Shown piece after piece: positions 57,884 through 64,000 of a stretch of 64,000 nt of DNA. Numbering within the stretch: the stretch's first letter is position 1; each line of letters opens with the position of its first letter. The translations under genes were made by a program, and so were the position numbers. The DNA comes from Diadema setosum. Its lineage: Eukaryota; Echinodermata; Echinoidea; Diadematoida; Diadematidae. The notes below the pieces were generated by a model. The model made no database searches. It saw nothing but the letters and a program-made list of their open reading frames with translations, and was not told where the DNA came from. The DNA lies in contig CM067075.1 of NCBI GenBank assembly GCA_033980235.1, positions 18,984,844 to 19,048,843 of the forward strand, read 5' to 3'.

Positions 57884-58482
57884 GTGAGTAAAGTATTCTG
57901 TTTAAAGGAGAAAAGTATACATGTTCCTAAGTTTTGTAGCTGTGTTGAGGTTCCTCACTTCGAGGCTGCATGCCGTGCTCGTCAGACGCTGTTTTCGCAT
58001 AGCGTAACAGTGTCTGGTCGGGCTAGGGGTAATGTAAATCACTCCCTTCTTTCATAAATTAGTGGATGAAGTGGGCCTACAGTGGTAGTGTAGGTCTCAT
58101 ACCAGAGTTCTTGGTGGTATCATTCTTGTTCAAATTCTGCTTGGTCAAATTTTATAATGTTTTCAGAGCCTGAAGAGAAAATGACAGTTTTGCCCATAAT
58201 GAGACTGTGTGTCTAAATCTGTATTAATAAAGATATGTAATCTGGGACTTTGAGTGAAATAGTTTTCTTTAATTGCTTCCTTTCCATGCAGACAAAACTC
58301 TACACGGATGACTGATTGATGGGGGAGGCATAGAAAGTGACAGATGTCCCCTGTAACCCATCACCAACACCAAGCAGTGGTAGACTTTCCTCTCACTGTT
58401 TGCCACTAGTGGCCAAAGGGGAAGTCTCTCTTAACTGCTCGATTCACTAAGACAAAGGATCATCGGGATAATAGCAACAACT

Positions 58483-58619
58483 ATGGGGGAATCTCCATAC
58501 TATGTGGTTGCCAGGATGCAGGAGGTGGTCGCCAGGATGTTTTATAACTATGGCATCTTTTGCTCCAACTATCCCTTGGCTCTTATTGTCTTCTCATCTA
58601 TCATTGCTGTGTTGTGCAG
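58483..58619 (+). CDS. SCAP: SCAP coding exon 1 (second exon of the gene)
   Basis: The exon as a whole probably begins at 58292 after CATGCAG. Coding starts at ATG 58483 and ends with a split Ser codon (AG/C) at donor GTGAGT. It carries the N-terminal cytosolic tail and the first transmembrane helix (PLALIVFSSIIAVLC). Confidence 0.87.
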
Positions 58620-61600
58620 GTGAGTTGGAGTGTAAACCAACATGCTTAGACTTTATATGTCATATTCATAAAAGTAGGTACAACTTGTAGTTGAAGTGTA
58701 ATCCATGATTTGAATTTTTGATCCATGAACTAAAATGTAGGTGTACCTTGTACATGTATGTGTCAGAATGCATTGATGTTTGATGCCATATGCAACGTGT
58801 CGTGTGCTTAGTTAATAAATACACCATCAAAATTCATGCACTCCATGGACTAGCTCTAAACTGTCATTGTCAATTCAAGTATCCCTAGAACTTTGTCTAA
58901 TATCGAAATACAAAAAGACCAAAAGTTATCAGCAGCACAAGAGAAACTGTGAAAGAAGTAATTCATAGTTTAAGTGCATTTCTTGATTTGTGATGATGAA
59001 TAATGAATATTTTTCAGGCACTTTTGATGCACAATTATTATATTTTCCAGCAATGATGTGTTCTTTTCAGCCTCCCCTGCTTCTTTGCCGTTCCACTGAC
59101 ATTGACTACCCCATACCAATACACGACACCACTAAAAGGCTTTCCTGACACAGCAAGAAATTTCTACACTCAGAAACATCCAGACAACCAGACGACCATT
59201 GATTTCAGCAAGAGACCTCAGTGGGTGAGTCACTTTGTGCAATACATCAGGCAGTTCTTCCCTATCATGCAGCATGCTGCCACACAGAAACAAAGAGATC
59301 TCATTTCAAGTCTTGTTGAGCCAGAAATTCATACTTGTGAAGATTTTGCTGCATTTTACAGTCAGAAACATGCAGAGAACATATTCTAGTCCAGTTTTAA
59401 ATTTTCCTTTTGGTACTAATGGTAACTTTTCTAGTTCGTAGTTTTGTGTGGCTATTTCTTCTAAGTGTCGCAAAATATGTATGAGCTTTCAGGAACTTTT
59501 GTTCATTGGCAGCAAATCTATGTTGATATTTCAATGACACATTTAGAAGAATAGGAAATGAAATATTGGCAACAAAAGGCAAAGTTTTATAGACTACAAT
59601 TTTGTTTTCATGTCTTATTCAAGTTTACCTGCATATCAAATAATTTCTGATATCTTTGTCATTGTGGGTATTTATGTACTGACATCCGAGTGTTATTTTC
59701 AATACTGGCAAATTTGGTAGAAAAAAGGTAAGGTTGGACTTGCATTATATGTAACTTTTGTAAAGTCATTCTGTTGCTTACACCATGTATAACAAATTTG
59801 TAGGTCAGCTTACCTTTGAGTTCAACTTGGCATTCATTCAAATACTACTTTATGAGTCTTACAGCATTCAAAGTCAGTATTCATGAAGTGATGTTTACTC
59901 AAGGTTTATACAAGTTTGTATACAGACATGTAGAGTGTCACTAGACCTTTGACCTGTACCAAATGAATTCTAGTATTCTGAATGTCTCAACTTATTCTAT
60001 TTTCTGACTCTAATCTTCAAGTTTTTTCTGTCTGTCTGGCACAGTGCTTAAAGTTGATTATTGAATAAATGCAGTAGAGAAAACCTTGATGCATTTTACA
60101 ATCATGTGTTGGGTGTGTATAAATCTGTTTATCTTAGGGTGAGCTTGACAGACATGTTTCTTGTCATAGTGAAAATTTGATATTAATGTACACTTTAGTA
60201 TTCTAACTGTTCTGGTCCTAACTTTATGTCCATTTAATACATCTATTATCAGATGTGGTAGAGTTTTGTAAGATACTGTACGAGCTGAAATTTTCGCGGT
60301 GGTTTTATTTTCACGAATTTCGCGAATCGCCTTTGAAACGCGAAAATAACAACACGCGAAAATAACCGCGCAAATAACTAAGTTCAGTTAGACCCTCGCA
60401 ACCACGAAATTAACAACACGCGAAAATGTCCTCCAAGTAGCAATTCACGAAAATATCTGTTCGCGAAAATTTCAGCTCGTACAGTATTCTCTAAAGTGGC
60501 ATCAATTACCTATCTATATGTGGTCTAGACTAGCACCTCATTTATTCAGGGTGTTTTGAGTGCTCCAGGAGTGTTCGTGGAGTGCTTTAAACTGTGTATA
60601 CAATGTCACCAATCTTTTCGGAGAGCACTCTGAAAGTGGTGACTGTCACCTGGTTGCGCAGTATATGTGTGCTGAATTGTCTCGGTCGCAATCACAAAAT
60701 TATTGGTTAAGAATCAGAAAACATGCCAACTATATAGTAACAGTATAAAAGCGAGCTGCAGGCGCAAATTGCATATATAATTTTTGTCCAGAGACGAAAT
60801 TCCTGCATATGTGCAAACATTAGTGTGTTAGTTAATGCCCCTCTCAGCCACTTTGTGTATGGTCTCAGCAGGTGGCTACACTCTGTATTTATTCATACTC
60901 TATGTATACCTTGAATTATCTCTGGGAGCAGGCTAACTTGGTATGAAAGGTAAGAAAATATTCAGTTTGAGCTAGAGGTAGCCTGTCCTCAGATGTAGTT
61001 TAGGTCTGCTCTAGGCCCAAGCTAACATCAGCATAAGCTCGGGCTAAATTCATTGTCCCATGACCATAGCTTAAGCATATTGATAAATAATTTTCATGCC
61101 TGTGGGAAGCATCGCTGGAGGGGGTGGGGGGAAGGGGATGATAAGGTTACCATGACAACTACTCTGGTCTTGCACACAACTCGGGTGGTCAAGAATGGCA
61201 GTATTAAAGGACTCATCCCAAGTTGATGTTATCTCACTTCAGAAGAGAGCTACAGTCATGCACAGTGTAGAAGGGCTATCAAAGGGCAGTAAAGTGTTTC
61301 AAGAGTGCTCCTGTGCCCGACTGTGTGTATAAAAGGAGTATTGGTAATACTTTGAGTGTATGATTAATGCATTCAGTTTCAGTCTACGGCGTTCATAAAA
61401 ATTGTTTTTCATCTTTGCTTTAGCATTGCCCATGAGCCATCAATTCTTGTACTAAGAGATATCTAAAAAACAATAATTTATGTCTTTCATTTTCAGTTTT
61501 CCAGACCGCCAGTAGGCTATGTGTTACAGGTTGTTGTCAATGCGTCAGTGTATCCATGGCAACAAGGTTTGACCTATGGTGATGACATCAGGGGTCCTCT

Positions 61601-61654
61601 GGCCAAAGCATTTGAGCTTGATAAGGACATCAAGAGCTTTGCCTCAAAATCGGG
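58483..61654 (+). CDS. SCAP: SCAP, SREBP cleavage-activating protein (5' coding exons, partial)
   Basis: SCAP is the ER-membrane sterol sensor that escorts SREBP to the Golgi. Three coding exons (58483-58619, 59071-59224, 61497-61654) join in phase into 149 codons plus 2 nt. They read ARMFYNYGIFCSNYPLALIV (first membrane helix, matching the SCAP N-terminal AFYNHGxxCAxYP pattern), then LTTPYQYTTPLKGF, then RPQW joined to FSRPPVGYVLQVVVNASVYP and WQQGLTYGDDIRGPLAKAFE, which match the luminal loop 1 sequence PEWYxxxPVxYVQQ...VxPW. An in-frame TAA at 58432 and no intervening Met support the ATG at 58483. SCAP is about 1270 residues, so most of it, including the sterol-sensing domain and WD repeats, lies beyond the right edge. 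Confidence 0.87.
59071..59224 (+). CDS. SCAP: SCAP coding exon 2
   Basis: Acceptor TGTTCTTTTCAG, 154 nt, donor TGG followed by GTGAGT. It encodes LPCFFAVPLTLTTPYQYTTP, KGFPDTARNFYTQKH and DFSKRPQW: the end of helix 1 and the start of luminal loop 1. The frame stays open past the donor, but that extension does not fit the family. Confidence 0.87.
60276..60484. mobile_element. 209-bp TA-flanked MITE in SCAP intron
   Basis: Ends CTGTACGAGCTGAAATTTTC and the inverse GAAAATTTCAGCTCGTACAG are bordered by TA on both sides. The interior has repeated ACACGCGAAAAT. Short mariner-type element. Confidence 0.85.
61497..61654 (+). CDS. SCAP: SCAP coding exon 3
   Basis: Acceptor TTTCATTTTCAG, 158 nt, donor GG followed by GTAAGA. 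It encodes FSRPPVGYVLQVVVNASVYP, WQQGLTYGDDIRGPLAKAFE and LDKDIKSFASKS plus two bases. This is the conserved luminal loop 1; NAS is a potential N-glycosylation site. The next exon was not found in the window. Confidence 0.9.
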
Positions 61655-61733
61655 GTAAGATATATGACTAGCGGTGGTGTTTTCAGACTGAGAAAGAATA
61701 CACATGTTGTAAGACAAGTGTATGACGGGTCTA

Positions 61734-61890
61734 GGGCAATTACCCTCTGGGCAATTACCCCGAACCCTTCCCCTGGCCCTAATCTTAATCCTAATCACGA
61801 ACCTAATCCTAACCCTAAACCTAACCCTAACCTTACCATTAAACAGTATTCAGCCGGGGGGTAATTGCCCTCGGGCGGTAATTGCCCGGA
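61734..61890. mobile_element. GGGCAATTACC-ended MITE with telomere-like core
   Basis: The ends GGGCAATTACCCTCTGGGCA and (inverted) GGGCAATTACCGCCCGAGGG enclose a degenerate CCTAAC/CCCTAA tract (61768-61842, e.g. CCTAACCCTAAACCTAACCC). It lies just downstream of SCAP coding exon 3. Confidence 0.7.
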
Positions 61891-62833
61891 TACGGTGTAT
61901 GACCATACCATGTTTGTTTCTTATCTGTTTGTCAAATCTCTGTAAGAGTTTCTGTAGCAGTGCTAATGGGGAATACTAAATTCATGGATCCATCACAGTC
62001 AGAGGGCAAGAATTCCATCTATCTTGTATGTGGTCATTTATAAAAATGTTGAAAGAGATTCAGCATTAGGGTTGTCATGTAGAAGACACAGGGTGCGATG
62101 CTTATAGTGGTCCTATCAATGCATTGAGAGTTATTTATAATGTATAATGATGAAGTGCAGTGAACGCTCTGACTATGACCATATACTCCCTAAACCAAAA
62201 ATTTTTTATACCGAATCATTAAGATATATCTAAGAGAACTATATATTTCTTTACAATTTGATCTGTAGTCAACTGTGAACAATAACCTTGGGTTGTGCCC
62301 AAATACCCTTAATTAGAAGGATGTTACCCAGGTGGCCTGCAGCAATCACTTAGACTCAAGATTTTGAAATAGTCAAGTGTGTTATTGCAACTGATTTGCA
62401 AAGTGCAACTGATTGACATATTGGGCTTCATTTTACATAATAAGCATGGGTTATTCATCGTTTAAGTAGTAGCCATGATAATAAATCATGGGCATACAGT
62501 GCACATGGGATACGAAAATGTGTATGCCCGTGATTTTTGTCATAGCAACAAATAAAACACAGAATAATTGGTGCTTATTAATGTTGACAAAGGGCAGTCG
62601 TCAATCAGTTACGATAAAAACAGCTGAGTGCAAGAATACAGTCAACTGTGCTTAAAGGGGAATACTGAAGATATTATATTATATATCAAGTCAAAGAGTG
62701 GGACACAAAGAACAATTTGTCGTTTACATCGTTTAAAATGGCCTTTTTGAAGTGGAGTTAGAGGATATTGAAGATTTACACCTGTCATCCCCCTGAAATC
62801 TAGGTCACAGCGTAAATTTCGAGGCTTTGCCGA

Positions 62834-62841
62834 TGACGTCA
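62834..62841 (+). promoter_or_regulatory. CRE-like site TGACGTCA
   Basis: Palindromic cAMP-response-element consensus in a GC-richer patch (62810-62900) about 130 bases upstream of the P2X7-like exon; TATAAA occurs at about 62938. It could be chance or part of a repeat. Confidence 0.25.
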
Positions 62842-62968
62842 TGGGGTGAAGGGAATCGCGCAAGGTCTTGAGCGCCGCAGGCCCCCGCGCATAATGCATG
62901 CATTGTATTATACAAGTTGTTGTAGATAGTATTTGCATATAAAGTTTTGAAAGTTTGTTTTTCGATAG

Positions 62969-63317
62969 CTACATCGCACGTTAAGGCCAGTGATGATCAG
63001 GATGATTTCTTGGTGGAATTTGAATGTGGAAGAGATGATGAACTGAGTGATACAGTATACACTAGTGATGATAGCTATGATGAAACTAGTGATGATGACC
63101 CTGGGGAAGTTGGGGAGATAGATGTTGATGACGAGCTGCATGGCGGGGCGCAGGAGGGAGACGCTGCAGGCGAGCTAGTGGGGAAGGCCCAGGGCGGTCC
63201 GGTTGAAGCGGACAGACTTAGTGGAGATTGGCAGTACGAGCCCTTGCCACATGGCAGGCCAGGGGACAATGTTGGTGATGCAGGACCAATGCCAGATAGA
63301 CTTCAAAATTTAGATTG
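62969..63317 (+). CDS. Exon of a P2X7 C-terminal-domain-like protein (putative)
   Basis: Acceptor TTGTTTTTCGATAG, open frame of about 116 codons, donor TG followed by GTAAGA. The peptide is acidic (DDQDDFLVEFECGRDDELSD, DDSYDETSDDDPGEVGEIDV) and ends DWQYEPLPHGRPG ... PDRLQNLDW. In invertebrate proteins with the P2X7 C-terminal (ballast-like) domain, a (Y/F)xYEPL motif is followed by RxxNxxWCxCGxC; this exon stops exactly at that W. It has no in-frame ATG, so an upstream exon is needed. It may be nested in a SCAP intron. Next exon not seen. Assigned from motif memory only. Confidence 0.45.
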
Positions 63318-63717
63318 GTAAGAGTTGTTTTTATTCTGAACTGAAAATGAACCGAGCTTAGTGCTGACTTGAACTCGTACTTCAGAGCAGCAGTAGGCCT
63401 AACTGAACACAGCCGAGTCGCTGTAAGTAGCGCAGCGTTTGGTCGGGCTACGTATTATCATATCTTATCACATCACACTTGCTCCGTACTCCCGTTCACA
63501 GCTCATCAGCATTCTATCTAGCTATGTACCCTCACAAATTCACTGCACGATCCATTCATTACTTCACCGAGTCCATCAAAGTTTTATCACTATCGATGAA
63601 AATGGCAGTGCTCTGTATAGTTTATTTTATCACCAGATAGGCCGGCCAGCCTAGTCAAGACTTCCACTTAGCCGATGCCCGCGCATTGCATGGTATCTAG
63701 TACATGTATTAGCGATC

Positions 63718-63955
63718 CACATACGCCGAATGTTTCACGAGGTTTTTTTTTTTTTTTTTTTTTCGCCAATTTCGCGAACCTGGTGCTTTTTGCGAATTTA
63801 AAAACATGAGAAAATATTAACTCTCTTTCCGTATATATTTCCCCCTTCCATAGTGTACTCCACAACCACGAATTTAAGCACTCGCGAAATTATTGGCAAG
63901 TCCCGATTCGCGAAAAAAAAGACTCGCTAAATATATGGCGTACACAGCTGTAGTA
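63718..63955. mobile_element. CGCGAAAAT-rich MITE, copy 2
   Basis: Closely similar to 12551-12783: ATACGCCGAATGTTTCACGA at left, CTAAATATATGGCGTACACA at right, with a long T-run (63743-63764) inserted and TTCGCGAACCTGGTGCTTTT inside. Confidence 0.7.
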
Positions 63956-64000
63956 CTACCAAGGAACTGCTGATATAGTACATTGTACGTACCAAAGAGG

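Noticed and set aside
59225..59389. Read-through of SCAP coding exon 2 (VSHFVQYIRQFF...)
   Set aside because: The donor GTGAGT directly follows RPQW, and joining to FSRPPVGYVLQ restores the family sequence.

Overview
The window is animal nuclear DNA: AT-rich, intron-rich and packed with microsatellites and small DNA transposons. The protein matches, the style of the repeats (many terminal-inverted-repeat elements beginning TTAAAGG or carrying CGCGAAAAT) and the intron layout suggest a marine deuterostome, most likely an echinoderm such as a sea urchin. The species cannot be fixed from sequence alone. No bacterial genes, rRNA, tRNA or CRISPR arrays were seen.

Three protein-coding genes can be assembled by following splice sites and intron phases. 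(1) At 1077-6942, minus strand, lie the first six coding exons of an SLC5-family sodium-coupled solute transporter (monocarboxylate/multivitamin branch). The rest of the gene runs off the left edge. (2) At 16733-44989, minus strand, five exons with matching phases encode a predicted 1622-residue secreted protein that I do not recognise. It has a signal peptide, a miniature leucine-rich-repeat unit with cysteine-rich flanks, a furin-type RRKRR site, a Pro/Gly/Tyr-rich linker and 14 tandem copies of an 83-residue acidic repeat encoded by a 249-bp satellite-like array. (3) At about 57.6-61.65 kb, plus strand, lies the 5' part of SCAP (SREBP cleavage-activating protein), with a noncoding first exon and three coding exons; it continues beyond the right edge. 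A short possible first exon of a divergent gene faces SCAP across its promoter. An exon with a P2X7 C-terminal-domain-like motif sits at 62969-63317, possibly nested in a SCAP intron.

Most of the rest is mobile-element sediment, especially in the 9-10 kb introns of gene 2 and between genes 2 and 3. It includes a non-LTR retrotransposon reverse-transcriptase remnant split by a hAT-like insertion (45921-48250) and a second hAT-like element with an 8-bp target duplication and a paralogous empty site (40845-43165). There is also a Tc1-like remnant with long inverted repeats, several TA-, TTA- or CTG-flanked MITEs, large fold-back structures (25.95-29.1, 30.7-31.8 and 38.2-39.1 kb) and several tandem arrays of about 160-260 bp.

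The genes show no sign of functional linkage. The most interesting item is the unrecognised repeat protein, whose repeats carry regularly spaced dibasic sites and internal evidence of recent unequal exchange and frameshift repair.
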